Shown: positions 1-7,401 of the stretch, in pieces
Numbering within the stretch: position 1 is the first letter of the stretch
Layout: each line of letters starts with the position of its first letter
NCBI GenBank assembly: GCA_002726845.1
Contig: PBSP01000073.1
Coordinates: 1 to 15,136 of the forward strand
DNA from: Methanobacteriota archaeon
GTDB taxonomy: Archaea > Thermoplasmatota > Poseidoniia > Poseidoniales > Poseidoniaceae
DNA: 15,136 nucleotides
Direction: 5' to 3'
Made by a program: the position numbers and the translations under genes
Notes under the pieces: generated by a model
The model's input: only the letters and a program-made list of their open reading frames with translations
Told to the model about the DNA's origin: nothing
Database searches by the model: none

Positions 1-82
1 GCTGATGCAGAGTCGGCTCATGAATCCAGCGGTTTCACTTGAATCGCTTGGAGCATGCACAATGCTGAGTGTATGCTATCGA

Positions 83-89
83 TTAAATA
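83..89 (+). promoter_or_regulatory. possible TATA box for the CobW-family gene
   Basis: TTAAATA is centred 33 bases before the ATG at 119. Taking the archaeal rule that transcription begins about 26 bases after the TATA centre, the transcript would start near 112 with a leader of only a few bases. No Shine-Dalgarno site precedes the ATG, which fits a near-leaderless message. The rest of bases 1-118 shows no supportable feature. Confidence 0.35.
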
Positions 90-118
90 GCAAATTCATT
101 TGGAGTAAATCGACCAAC

Positions 119-1309
119 ATGACTGAAACCGTCGAGGAAAACCGCTTGCCCGTAACTGTGCTGACAGGGTTCTTAGGATCTGGGAAAACAACACTTTTGA
201 ATCACATCCTTACAGATACGGAACACAAAATGAAGTTCGCAGTCATCGAAAACGAATTCGGTGATGTCGGAATTGATGAGAACATTCTCGTTGAAACTTC
301 GGAAGAAAGCATCATTGAGGTAATGAATGGGTGCATTTGTTGTACGGTTCGAGGCGATCTCACCGAACTACTTGACGACATGCACGAGAGAATCAAAGAC
401 TTTGACGGTGTAATTATCGAAACAACGGGACTCGCTGACCCCGCTCCAGTTGCCCAAACGTTCTTCGCAGACGAACGAATCTCAAGCAACTACCGTCTTG
501 ATGGAATCATAACCGTTGTCGATGCAAAACACATCGTTCGGCACCTTGATGAAGAAAAGCCAGAAGGCGTCGAAAACGAATCCGTTGAACAACTTGCTTT
601 TGCAGACCGAATTATGCTCAACAAAATCGATTTGGTAAATGACGAAGAGCTCAGTAGCGTTGAGAATCGTGTAAAATCCATCAACGCCTTTGCTCCCATT
701 TTTCATACGGAAAACAGCGTTATCGATCCTAAGGAGCTCATCAACATCGGAGCATTCGACTTGGAAAAGACGCTTGAGATGGATCCCGAATTCTTGGATA
801 CATCGGCAGAACATGAACACGATGATCGCGTCACATCCACAAGCATGAAGTTCGAGGGGGAGCTCAACGTTAACAAACTCGAACGTTACATTGGTGGTCT
901 GATTCAAGACCATGGCGAAAACCTGTTCCGATACAAAGGGGTACTCGCCGTTAAAGGCATCGACCGAAAGTACGTGTTCCAGGGTGTTCACATGCTCTTC
1001 GGCGGTGATTTTAGCGATGATATTGGTCTATGGAAAGAAGGCGAAACCCGAGAATGCCGCTTCGTCTTCATCGGTCGCGACCTTGACCATGAAGCACTCC
1101 AAAACGGACTAATGGAGTGCCGTGCGGAGGAACTTCGATTCAAAGAAGGCGACACTGTGTATGCCAACATTGGCGAGTTCACAGAAGGGCGCATCCTCAA
1201 GACTTGGGACCAAGGAAATCCTTACCGTGTTGAAATTCAAAACGAAGACAAAACCAACGTTTGGGTGCCCATTGACAACGATGATTACGTTCGGTCTGCC
1301 CAATCCTAG
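119..1309 (+). CDS. CobW/COG0523-family GTPase (putative metal chaperone) with C-terminal SH3/Tudor-like extension
   Basis: This is a 396-residue G3E-family P-loop GTPase, a family that delivers or inserts metal ions (zinc in the ZNG1/YeiR/ZigA branches, cobalt in CobW). Visible motifs are the P-loop GFLGSGKTT (17-25), the ENEFGDVGID switch segment (44-53), the metal-binding GCICC (71-75), ETTGLADP (101-108) and the guanine-specificity NKID (168-171). A short acidic/His patch near 230-236 precedes a CobW C-terminal domain from about 238 to 336. From about 341 to the end there is an extra segment of the GD.V..N.G....G.I....PY.V..........VP.D.D..VR type, which resembles SH3/Tudor-like tails and is not part of a standard CobW protein. 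The start at 119 was chosen because homology begins at once, and the 38 upstream in-frame residues are rich in Ser and Cys and unlike the family. The metal specificity cannot be read from sequence. No Zur-type operator was recognised. Confidence 0.9.
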   Translation: MTETVEENRLPVTVLTGFLGSGKTTLLNHILTDTEHKMKFAVIENEFGDVGIDENILVETSEESIIEVMNGCICCTVRGDLTELLDDMHERIKDFDGVIIETTGLADPAPVAQTFFADERISSNYRLDGIITVVDAKHIVRHLDEEKPEGVENESVEQLAFADRIMLNKIDLVNDEELSSVENRVKSINAFAPIFHTENSVIDPKELINIGAFDLEKTLEMDPEFLDTSAEHEHDDRVTSTSMKFEGELNVNKLERYIGGLIQDHGENLFRYKGVLAVKGIDRKYVFQGVHMLFGGDFSDDIGLWKEGETRECRFVFIGRDLDHEALQNGLMECRAEELRFKEGDTVYANIGEFTEGRILKTWDQGNPYRVEIQNEDKTNVWVPIDNDDYVRSAQS

Positions 1310-1357
1310 ATGTAGCCTGCATAGCAATACACGTCTCTTGTTCTGATGGGAATAAGA

Positions 1358-1365
1358 ATATATAA
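1358..1365 (+). promoter_or_regulatory. TATA box for a leaderless transcript of the surface-repeat protein gene
   Basis: ATATATAA lies in an A/T-rich stretch and is centred about 25-26 bases before the ATG at 1387. That puts the expected transcription start on or next to the start codon. No Shine-Dalgarno motif is seen between the box and the ATG. This is the best-formed promoter in the window and suggests the gene has its own promoter despite lying 77 bases after the CobW-family gene. Confidence 0.65.
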
Positions 1366-1386
1366 CCAGCAGTCTCAAGTTAATTC

Positions 1387-3990
1387 ATGCGCAATTTAAT
1401 TATCTGGATAATCATCGCAGCCCTAGCCACTCAAGTTACAGTGAATACCATTGATTTGAGTAACGAATCAATCGAGCCAAATTTTGTGGACGATCAAGAG
1501 TCCCTACAAACATCGGCTCGAGACTCTCACCAAATGGCCGGTTCTGATGACGGTGGCAACCCAAACTGTAATTTTACAAACATGGCAGATGGAATGGGGG
1601 GGCCCGTTTGGGAGAGCACTGGTTCCTACAATATGCATGATATCGTGGAGTGGCCTGCGAACTCTGGCCATTTCTGGCAAACTACGACTGCTGGGCCGAC
1701 AGGTGAACCGAGCGAAGCGGGCAAGTGGATTGGACCATGTTCATGCGAGGAAATCGCAGAAGCTAGCGGAATTACATGGGATTCAACATCCGCTTACGAT
1801 CCTTGGCAGATTTTGGAGTACAATGGCGGCATCTGGTTTGTACAAGACGCAGGTACAACTGCTGGAGATATCCCGCAAGAGGGGTCTGATATCTGGACTC
1901 TGTGTGAAGATTCATGCGCATCACTTGTTGGTGTGTCCACGCCAGTGTGGGAAAATTCAACTCTTGTAAGTCAAGGAGACGTCTATGAATATCCAGCCAA
2001 CTCAGGACATTACTACGCAATTGTCGGCGTAGGCATGACCAACCAAACGGTTGGAGCTCCAGGTGAAGACCTCGACGCATGGGGCGACCCACTCGATTGC
2101 GATTGCAAGGAGATCTGGGAAGACAGTGGAGAACCTGTTTGGGATAGTCAAATTACGTATGCTGTCAATGCTGCGGTCGAACATCCATCTGGTTCAGGGG
2201 ACATCTGGATTGCAATCGCACCATCAACGACTGCAGGTGTTGAACCAGGAGAGCCTTGGGCTGACGGCAATCAATGGGAACTATGCGAATCTGGTGGAAT
2301 GACCACCGGTGGACCATGTGGCGGTATGAATTTTGTTGGGGTTTGGGACACTCTTTCTCGAGTCTCAACAGGCGAAATTTACGAGTATCCTGCTGGTTCC
2401 CAAACATACTATGAGGTCATCATCCAGGGATACGTAGACCAAGAGGTCTCGTCACCAACCATCGATTTGGACGTCTGGGCAGAGGTCGATTGTCCATGTC
2501 AGGAAACATGGGAAACAAATGGTGAGCCTGTATGGGATTCCACCGTGACGTATTCGGCAAACGATGTCGTTGAATGGCCTGCAGGGTCGATGATGCTGTA
2601 CATTGCATTACCTTCTCCGGGTCCCGGAGATGAACCGGGTGTAGACCCTGAATGGGAACTTTGCAGTGCCCCAGACGAGCCTTCTGGCGGTCCATGTGAT
2701 GGTCTTAATGTTCCTGTGTGGGATAACACAACAACACCAGTTGTAGGTGACATTTACGAGTATCCTGCAAATTCAGAATCATATTATGAAATTATTTTTG
2801 TTCACGATGATCCAAATGGTGGGCCTGGCTACATTAATTTCCCTGCTGAAAACGGTGCAGATGAATTCTGGAAGCCTTACGACTGCCCTTGTAAGGAAAC
2901 ATGGGTGGCAAGCGGAGAACCGGTATGGGATTCTTCAACCATCTACTACGAAAATGACGTTGTTGAGCATCCAGCGAACTCTGGAACGCTTTGGATTGCA
3001 CTCGATAACGGCTTCAATGGGTCAGAACCTTCGCTAACCGCTCTTGATTGGAAGCTTTGTTCGGACTCCGATATGCCATCCTCAAATCCATGCGCTGGAT
3101 TGGATGTGCTTGGCGTATGGGATAATTCCAATGTTCCTGTCGTTGGAGATGTTTACGAGTATCCTGCCAATTCAGAGGACTACTGGGAAATTATCCACGA
3201 TCACGGCGGTAACATAACCGAACCAGGAAGCAACGGAGCCGAGGAATTTTGGGTACCTGTTGACTGTCCATGTAAAGAGACATGGGTTGCCAATGGCCAA
3301 CCTGTTTGGGTCTCAGGCACAGCCTACCCTGGAAATTATGTTGTAGAGCACCCAGCAGGATCTGGTAATTTGTACATCCCACTTGAATCTGGAGGAGTCA
3401 CTACCGGAGCAGGAGAGCCAGGAGTTGACATTCACTGGGTCCTTTGTAACGGTAACGGACCAAGCCCAGGACCTTGTGAAGGTCTAGATGTGCCTGTTTG
3501 GGATAACACAACAACCCCAGTGGTCGGAGATATCTACGAATACCCTGCTAATTCAGGAATTTATCACGAAATTATATTCATTCACGACGATGCATACGGT
3601 GGTCCTGACTGGGTTGCAGACCCTATAATGGATGGTGGTGCAGATGAATTCTGGAAGCCTTACAGTTGTCCATGTAAGGAGACGTGGGTAGCAAACGGCG
3701 AGCCTGTTTGGGACAACACGTCGACATTCTATCCTGGAAATTACGTTGTGGAATGGCCTGCAGGTTCTGGTGCATTGTACATCTCTGAAGGAGGCGGCCT
3801 GACCGGGGTAATAGAACCCGGTACCGATGATGGACATTGGATTCCTTGCGATGGAAACCCCGAGGCTGAGGCAGAGCCTGAAGAAGACGACGATGACGAC
3901 GACTCCATACCAAGTATCGGCTTCGTCTTCACCGTTCTTGGTGTACTCTTGGCATCAACCTTCGTTCGTCGAACGATGGATGAAGAGTAA
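1387..3990 (+). CDS. exported modular surface protein with twelve carbohydrate-binding-like modules and C-terminal membrane/sorting tail
   Basis: This 867-residue protein has an N-terminal hydrophobic signal (about residues 4-20 after MRN), a short polar spacer, and twelve tandem modules of 57-71 residues from residue 61 to 821. Two module types alternate six times. Type A carries a VWDNTTTPVVGDIYEYPANS-like core and ends in Asp-Cys-Pro-Cys. Type B carries GEPVWDS...Y...VVEHPA.SG.LWI and ends in W.LC...PC. The Trp/Tyr spacing and the Y..GD.V.YP....Y..I pattern resemble chitin/cellulose-binding modules of the CBM5/12 type, so glycan or particle binding is the likely role; this is inference. 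Many Asn-X-Ser/Thr sequons (DNTT, ENST, NGS, NTS) fit a glycosylated outer-surface protein. The tail is an Asp/Glu-rich run (about 826-838), then SIPSIGF, a hydrophobic helix and VRRTMDEE, which looks like an archaeal anchoring or archaeosortase-type signal. No catalytic domain was recognised. Confidence 0.85.
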   Translation: MRNLIIWIIIAALATQVTVNTIDLSNESIEPNFVDDQESLQTSARDSHQMAGSDDGGNPNCNFTNMADGMGGPVWESTGSYNMHDIVEWPANSGHFWQTTTAGPTGEPSEAGKWIGPCSCEEIAEASGITWDSTSAYDPWQILEYNGGIWFVQDAGTTAGDIPQEGSDIWTLCEDSCASLVGVSTPVWENSTLVSQGDVYEYPANSGHYYAIVGVGMTNQTVGAPGEDLDAWGDPLDCDCKEIWEDSGEPVWDSQITYAVNAAVEHPSGSGDIWIAIAPSTTAGVEPGEPWADGNQWELCESGGMTTGGPCGGMNFVGVWDTLSRVSTGEIYEYPAGSQTYYEVIIQGYVDQEVSSPTIDLDVWAEVDCPCQETWETNGEPVWDSTVTYSANDVVEWPAGSMMLYIALPSPGPGDEPGVDPEWELCSAPDEPSGGPCDGLNVPVWDNTTTPVVGDIYEYPANSESYYEIIFVHDDPNGGPGYINFPAENGADEFWKPYDCPCKETWVASGEPVWDSSTIYYENDVVEHPANSGTLWIALDNGFNGSEPSLTALDWKLCSDSDMPSSNPCAGLDVLGVWDNSNVPVVGDVYEYPANSEDYWEIIHDHGGNITEPGSNGAEEFWVPVDCPCKETWVANGQPVWVSGTAYPGNYVVEHPAGSGNLYIPLESGGVTTGAGEPGVDIHWVLCNGNGPSPGPCEGLDVPVWDNTTTPVVGDIYEYPANSGIYHEIIFIHDDAYGGPDWVADPIMDGGADEFWKPYSCPCKETWVANGEPVWDNTSTFYPGNYVVEWPAGSGALYISEGGGLTGVIEPGTDDGHWIPCDGNPEAEAEPEEDDDDDDSIPSIGFVFTVLGVLLASTFVRRTMDEE
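1567..3849 (+). repeat. array of six A/B module pairs (twelve protein repeats)
   Basis: Unit boundaries, taken at the recurring cysteines, are A1 1567-1746, B1 1747-1917, A2 1918-2106, B2 2107-2319, A3 2320-2499, B3 2500-2697, A4 2698-2892, B4 2893-3093, A5 3094-3273, B5 3274-3477, A6 3478-3675 and B6 3676-3849. The later pairs are most alike; A1 and B1 are the most diverged, and A1 is intermediate between the two types. A4 and A6 encode almost the same core but differ at many third codon positions, so the similarity is held by selection rather than by very recent DNA duplication. These are coding repeats, not CRISPR or transposon repeats. Confidence 0.85.
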
Positions 3991-4015
3991 TTGTTGAATT
4001 GCTTAAGGTTGCCAA

Positions 4016-4051
4016 AAAACCTGGTGATGAACCTGCAGGAATGCAGGTTTT
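4016..4051. terminator. hairpin between convergent genes, possible bidirectional terminator
   Basis: AACCTGCA at 4030-4037 and TGCAGGTT at 4042-4049 form a perfect 8-bp stem with a 4-base loop. AAAACCTG at 4016-4023 can pair alternatively with CAGGTTTT at 4044-4051. It lies in the 93-base gap between two genes that end facing each other. Archaeal termination relies mainly on T-rich tracts, and only a short T run follows here, so the terminator role is uncertain. Confidence 0.4.
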
Positions 4052-4083
4052 GAAACAAACACAAGCATTCAGCTTCGTGTTGG

Positions 4084-4731
4084 CTACGTAATTCTCGGAG
4101 CCCGTCGAATTTCGAATACCGTCGATGTTGGGCTATTTGGATCCGATTCGTTTGGAGGATCGAGACTTATTTTTTCAAGACATTTCCATTCAAATCCTTC
4201 TGAGAATAGTTTTGCAACATCCTCATCTGTAAGCGAGTAGGGTGGCCCATCCATTCCTTGTTGTGGATTTGTGTAAGTGATCATAAGCCCTACGGCATCG
4301 TTCTTGGTCGCTTTGCGAAGTTGGTCGACGTAGGCTTTCCTGAGACTTGGTTCTATGGCAACCATCGCTGCGCGGTCGTACCAAGCATCAGCCTGCACAA
4401 CATTTGATTCGAGTTCAAAGATGTCCCCTTCGAGAATCGTGAACGGTTTGCTCTGGTGTTGAGTATAGTTCCTATTAACCGTCGTCAATGGATTGAGACG
4501 GTTTTCTTTGAAAAATGCCTGAATGGCATCGGAAACAAATTCCATCCCAATCACATTGTTTCCTTGATTTGCAAGCCAAACCATGTCAAGCGATTTACCG
4601 CACAAGGGAACGAGTACTTCGCATCCTTTCACTGCGTTGATGTTGCCCCAGTGTTTCGTCAACATGTCGTTAAATGAATCTCGATGCCATCCGATTTGCT
4701 CAGTCTTCCATCGTTCGTGCCAAAACGTCAT
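4084..4731 (-). CDS. tpm: thiopurine S-methyltransferase (TPMT) family methyltransferase
   Basis: The 215-residue protein matches the usual length of bacterial-type TPMT enzymes, which move a methyl group from S-adenosylmethionine to thiol, selenium or tellurium compounds. Visible marks are the N-terminal W..RW....GWH pattern (4-16), the SAM-binding VLVPLCGKSLDMVWLANQG segment (39-57) with the acidic GMEF (62-65), the WYDRAAMVAIEP segment (118-128), and GPPYSLTDEDV (162-172) near the C-terminus. It begins 45 bases after the end of sdhB on the same strand and could be read from that transcript. A weak A/T box about 30 bases before its ATG allows a separate near-leaderless message. The natural substrate is not known; thiol or metalloid detoxification is the family expectation. 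Plant halide/thiol methyltransferases are related, so a volatile methylated product is another possibility. Confidence 0.88.
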   Translation of the reverse strand: MTFWHERWKTEQIGWHRDSFNDMLTKHWGNINAVKGCEVLVPLCGKSLDMVWLANQGNNVIGMEFVSDAIQAFFKENRLNPLTTVNRNYTQHQSKPFTILEGDIFELESNVVQADAWYDRAAMVAIEPSLRKAYVDQLRKATKNDAVGLMITYTNPQQGMDGPPYSLTDEDVAKLFSEGFEWKCLEKISLDPPNESDPNSPTSTVFEIRRAPRIT

Positions 4732-4776
4732 GAGAATCCCAATTTAACGCATTGATGTAAAATTACTCTGATAGCA

Positions 4777-5544
4777 TCAATACCGTACTTTCTGTCGAGT
4801 TATTGTTCTCCATATACGTTGAAGTGGATCGTAGTAGCGGTCGACAACACGTTCCTTCAATTGGATGATTGCATTATCGGTTATTTGAATTCCAGCAGGA
4901 CACACTTCGGTGCAACACCGAGTGATGTTGCAATATTCAACACCAAATTCCTTCTTGATTTCGGGTATGCGGTCTTCAGTATCGAGTGGGTGCATTTCGT
5001 ATTGAGCGAGACGCACTAGGTTACGAGGTCCGGCGAACTCATCGAACATTTCGTGATCGCGAAGAACGTGACATGTGTTAACGCAAAGGAAGCATTCAAT
5101 GCACTCACGGAAGTGCTGTACTCGGTCCGCTTCCATTTGATTGAATTCCCAATCCATGCTTTCCGGGCCATCGATCGGTGCGATACGTTGAGCAACTTCG
5201 TAGTTCCACGATACGTCCGTAACCAAATCTTTGATGTGAGGGAACGTCTTCATCGGTCGAATTTCAATCGGTTTACCTTCGGGTGTTTCAGCAACAACAT
5301 CGCTCATTCGAGTCATGCACATCAATCGTGGTCGCCCGTTGATTTCTGCAGAACACGACCCGCATTTTCCTGCTTTACAGTTCCAGCGAACAGCCATGTC
5401 AGGCTCCTGTTCGTGTTGAATACGATGCATGCAGTCAAGAACGACCATACCTTCGTCAAGTGTAATTTCGTACTCCTCAAGATCGGTTTCTCCGTCTTCG
5501 CCTCGGGCGAGCTTGAAGGCTTGCTTTTTCCCTTTCAAAGACAT
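4777..5544 (-). CDS. sdhB: succinate dehydrogenase/fumarate reductase iron-sulfur subunit
   Basis: This 255-residue subunit carries electrons from the flavoprotein to the membrane quinone site. The plant-type 2Fe-2S ligands are C56, C61, C64 and C76. The 4Fe-4S cluster would use C148, C151, C154 and C215, and the 3Fe-4S cluster C158, C205 and C211. This spacing matches E. coli SdhB; C210 is an additional neighbouring cysteine. The ATG at 5544 was chosen over an in-frame TTG one codon earlier. It shares one base with the sdhA stop (TGATG) and is preceded by a full Shine-Dalgarno site at ideal spacing. Gene order anchor-sdhA-sdhB and tight coupling indicate one transcript and one complex. Tricarboxylic-acid-cycle succinate oxidation is the default direction; fumarate reduction cannot be excluded from sequence. 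Confidence 0.95.
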   Translation of the reverse strand: MSLKGKKQAFKLARGEDGETDLEEYEITLDEGMVVLDCMHRIQHEQEPDMAVRWNCKAGKCGSCSAEINGRPRLMCMTRMSDVVAETPEGKPIEIRPMKTFPHIKDLVTDVSWNYEVAQRIAPIDGPESMDWEFNQMEADRVQHFRECIECFLCVNTCHVLRDHEMFDEFAGPRNLVRLAQYEMHPLDTEDRIPEIKKEFGVEYCNITRCCTEVCPAGIQITDNAIIQLKERVVDRYYDPLQRIWRTITRQKVRY

Positions 5545-7397
5545 CAATCATCACCTCCTTGTTCTTTGGCACGCTCTGCAATCATGGCTTTTACTTCTTT
5601 AATTGCGCCTTGAAGATCTTCTCGCATTTCCTCAACAGGCTCTTGCCGTATCTTGATTTCACCTTGTTCCATCCATATGATGTTAATCGTTTTTCCCCAA
5701 TATTCGTCTTCGGGTGTTGGCATGTCTTCTCGAGTATGGCCTCCACGACTCTCTTCGCGTGTCAGCGCTGCTAGAGCGCATGCACGGGAAATGTCGGCCA
5801 TGTTGATCAAATCCAAGGCTTGATGCCATCCTGAGTTGTAACGCCGACTTGTGCCGGGGAACGAAGTCATCGCTCGCTCTTTGAATTCTGTAAGATCTTC
5901 AAGCGCTTCTTCAAGTTCATGTTTTACTCGAATGATTCCAACCTTGTGCTGCATCATTTCTCGCATCTCGTCGTAAATCCTGCCCGGGTTCTCTCCACCT
6001 TCCCTTGCGAAAGGAGCGACCATATCATCGATGGCCTTCATGACCTGTTTGTCATCGATGCTCGGTTGGGCGAGACTGTACGAGCGTTTCGCAGCATATT
6101 CCCCTGCACGCTTACCGAATGTGATGAGATCCGAGAGTGAATTTCCTCCAAGTCGATTGGCTCCATGCAATCCAGAGGCAGCTTCACCGCAAGCATAGAG
6201 GCACGGCACAGTGGTTTCTTGTGATTCAGCGTCCACACGGATGCCTCCCATTATGTAGTGTGCCGTTGGACCAACCTCCATCGCATCTTTGGTAATGTCA
6301 ACTCCTGCCAACTCCATGAATTGGTGGTACATTGACGGCAGCTTCTTTTTGATGGCTTCCTCACCACGGTGTGAAATATCGAGGAAAGCGCCGCCGTGAG
6401 GAGACCCTCTTCCCGCTTCCACCTCAGCCTTGATCGCTTTTGCAACCACGTCACGGGTCAAAAGCTCAGGAGGACGTCGGACGGTAGCAAGTTTTCCACT
6501 AACGACTTCTTCGACCCATTGATCTGCCTCTTCGATGGATTCCGCATGGTCCCCCTGGAACATTTCTGGAACGTAGTTGAACATGAATCGCTCATCCTCA
6601 CTGTTGGTTAGGCGTCCTCCTTCACCACGTACACCCTCAGTAACGAGAATTCCTCGAACGGAAGGAGGCCAAACCATTCCTGTTGGATGGAATTGAACAA
6701 ATTCCATGTCACGAAGTTCAGCACCGGCCCAAAGAGCCAATGCATGACCATCGCCGGTGTATTCCCATGATCCAGAACAAACGCTCCAACACCGTGTGCA
6801 ACCGCCCGTTGCGAGAACAACCGATTTTGCTGAAAATGCATGGAAGTCCCCATCAACTCGTGTGTAAGCAACACAGCCCGTGACACGATCGCCTTCCTTG
6901 AGGAGATGGCGCACTGTGTACTCCATGAAAATATCAATGCCTTCATGAATTCCTCGCTCTTGGAGTGTCCGAATTATTTCAAGACCGGTTGCATCGCCGA
7001 CGTGAGCCAGTCGCGGGAAGGTGTGGCCACCAAAGTTTCGCTGATTGATGAGTAATTTAGGGGTTCGATCAAACACTGCACCCCATTGTTCCAACTCACG
7101 AACGCGATCGGGGGCTTCCTTTGCGTGGAATTCTGCCATTCGCCAGTCAGCGAGCCATTTACTTCCTTTCATCGTGTCATGAAAGTGAACCTTCCATCCA
7201 TCTCGTGGATCCGCGTTCTGCAAGGCGGCTGCACAACCGCCTTCGGCCATTACCGTGTGCGCTTTACCGAGGAGAGATTTTGTGATAATCGCGGTTTTTG
7301 CACCGCATCGAGCAGCTTCAATGGCAGCACGAAGACCTGCACCGCCTGCACCGATAACGACAACGTCGTACTCGTGTTTCGTGTATTCTTCCGTCAT
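5544..7397 (-). CDS. sdhA: succinate dehydrogenase/fumarate reductase flavoprotein subunit
   Basis: The 617-residue flavoprotein oxidises succinate to fumarate using covalently bound FAD. Seen here are the FAD-binding VVVIGAGGAGLRAA (12-25), AHTVMAEGG with His47 as the expected FAD attachment residue, GGHTFPR (123-129), FHPTG with His237, LVTEGVRGEGG with Thr253/Glu254, the RDVV arginine (315) expected as proton shuttle, His380 in the PTAHYIMGGI segment, and GANRLGGNSL with Arg415. All expected catalytic residues are present. The segment after the GDG-side Rossmann glycine reads GGCTRCWSVCSGSWEYTGDG, with Cys200, Cys203 and Cys207, which is unusual. The reading frame stays open 73 codons further upstream, but that part overlaps the anchor gene and lacks homology. 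The ATG at 7397 follows the anchor stop by 4 bases, with a GGTGGGA that may serve as a weak ribosome site. Confidence 0.95.
   Translation of the reverse strand: MTEEYTKHEYDVVVIGAGGAGLRAAIEAARCGAKTAIITKSLLGKAHTVMAEGGCAAALQNADPRDGWKVHFHDTMKGSKWLADWRMAEFHAKEAPDRVRELEQWGAVFDRTPKLLINQRNFGGHTFPRLAHVGDATGLEIIRTLQERGIHEGIDIFMEYTVRHLLKEGDRVTGCVAYTRVDGDFHAFSAKSVVLATGGCTRCWSVCSGSWEYTGDGHALALWAGAELRDMEFVQFHPTGMVWPPSVRGILVTEGVRGEGGRLTNSEDERFMFNYVPEMFQGDHAESIEEADQWVEEVVSGKLATVRRPPELLTRDVVAKAIKAEVEAGRGSPHGGAFLDISHRGEEAIKKKLPSMYHQFMELAGVDITKDAMEVGPTAHYIMGGIRVDAESQETTVPCLYACGEAASGLHGANRLGGNSLSDLITFGKRAGEYAAKRSYSLAQPSIDDKQVMKAIDDMVAPFAREGGENPGRIYDEMREMMQHKVGIIRVKHELEEALEDLTEFKERAMTSFPGTSRRYNSGWHQALDLINMADISRACALAALTREESRGGHTREDMPTPEDEYWGKTINIIWMEQGEIKIRQEPVEEMREDLQGAIKEVKAMIAERAKEQGGDD
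5551..5560 (-). promoter_or_regulatory. strong Shine-Dalgarno site of sdhB inside the end of sdhA
   Basis: On the minus strand AAGGAGGTGA, a near-perfect match to the 16S rRNA 3' end, lies 6 bases before the sdhB ATG. It also encodes the last residues of SdhA (Gln-Gly-Gly-Asp-Asp). With the TGATG stop/start overlap it marks translational coupling and fixes the sdhB start. Confidence 0.85.
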
Positions 7398-7401
7398 GTA
7401 T

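Noticed and set aside
5..118. In-frame N-terminal extension of the CobW-family protein
   Set aside because: The 38 residues are unlike the family, whose homology starts right after the ATG at 119, and an A/T box lies inside the extension.
482..991. 169-codon open frame on the minus strand opposite the CobW-family gene
   Set aside because: It mirrors the real coding frame and shows no domain, signal or ribosome site.
1567..3849. Possible CRISPR or DNA satellite array
   Set aside because: The repeats are 170-213 bases, imperfect, in frame and under protein-level conservation, so they are protein modules.
5545..5547. TTG start one codon before the sdhB ATG
   Set aside because: The ATG at 5544 has the better Shine-Dalgarno spacing and forms the TGATG overlap.
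5053..5613. 186-codon open frame on the plus strand opposite sdhB
   Set aside because: It is antisense to a clear SdhB with all cluster cysteines and encodes no recognisable domain.
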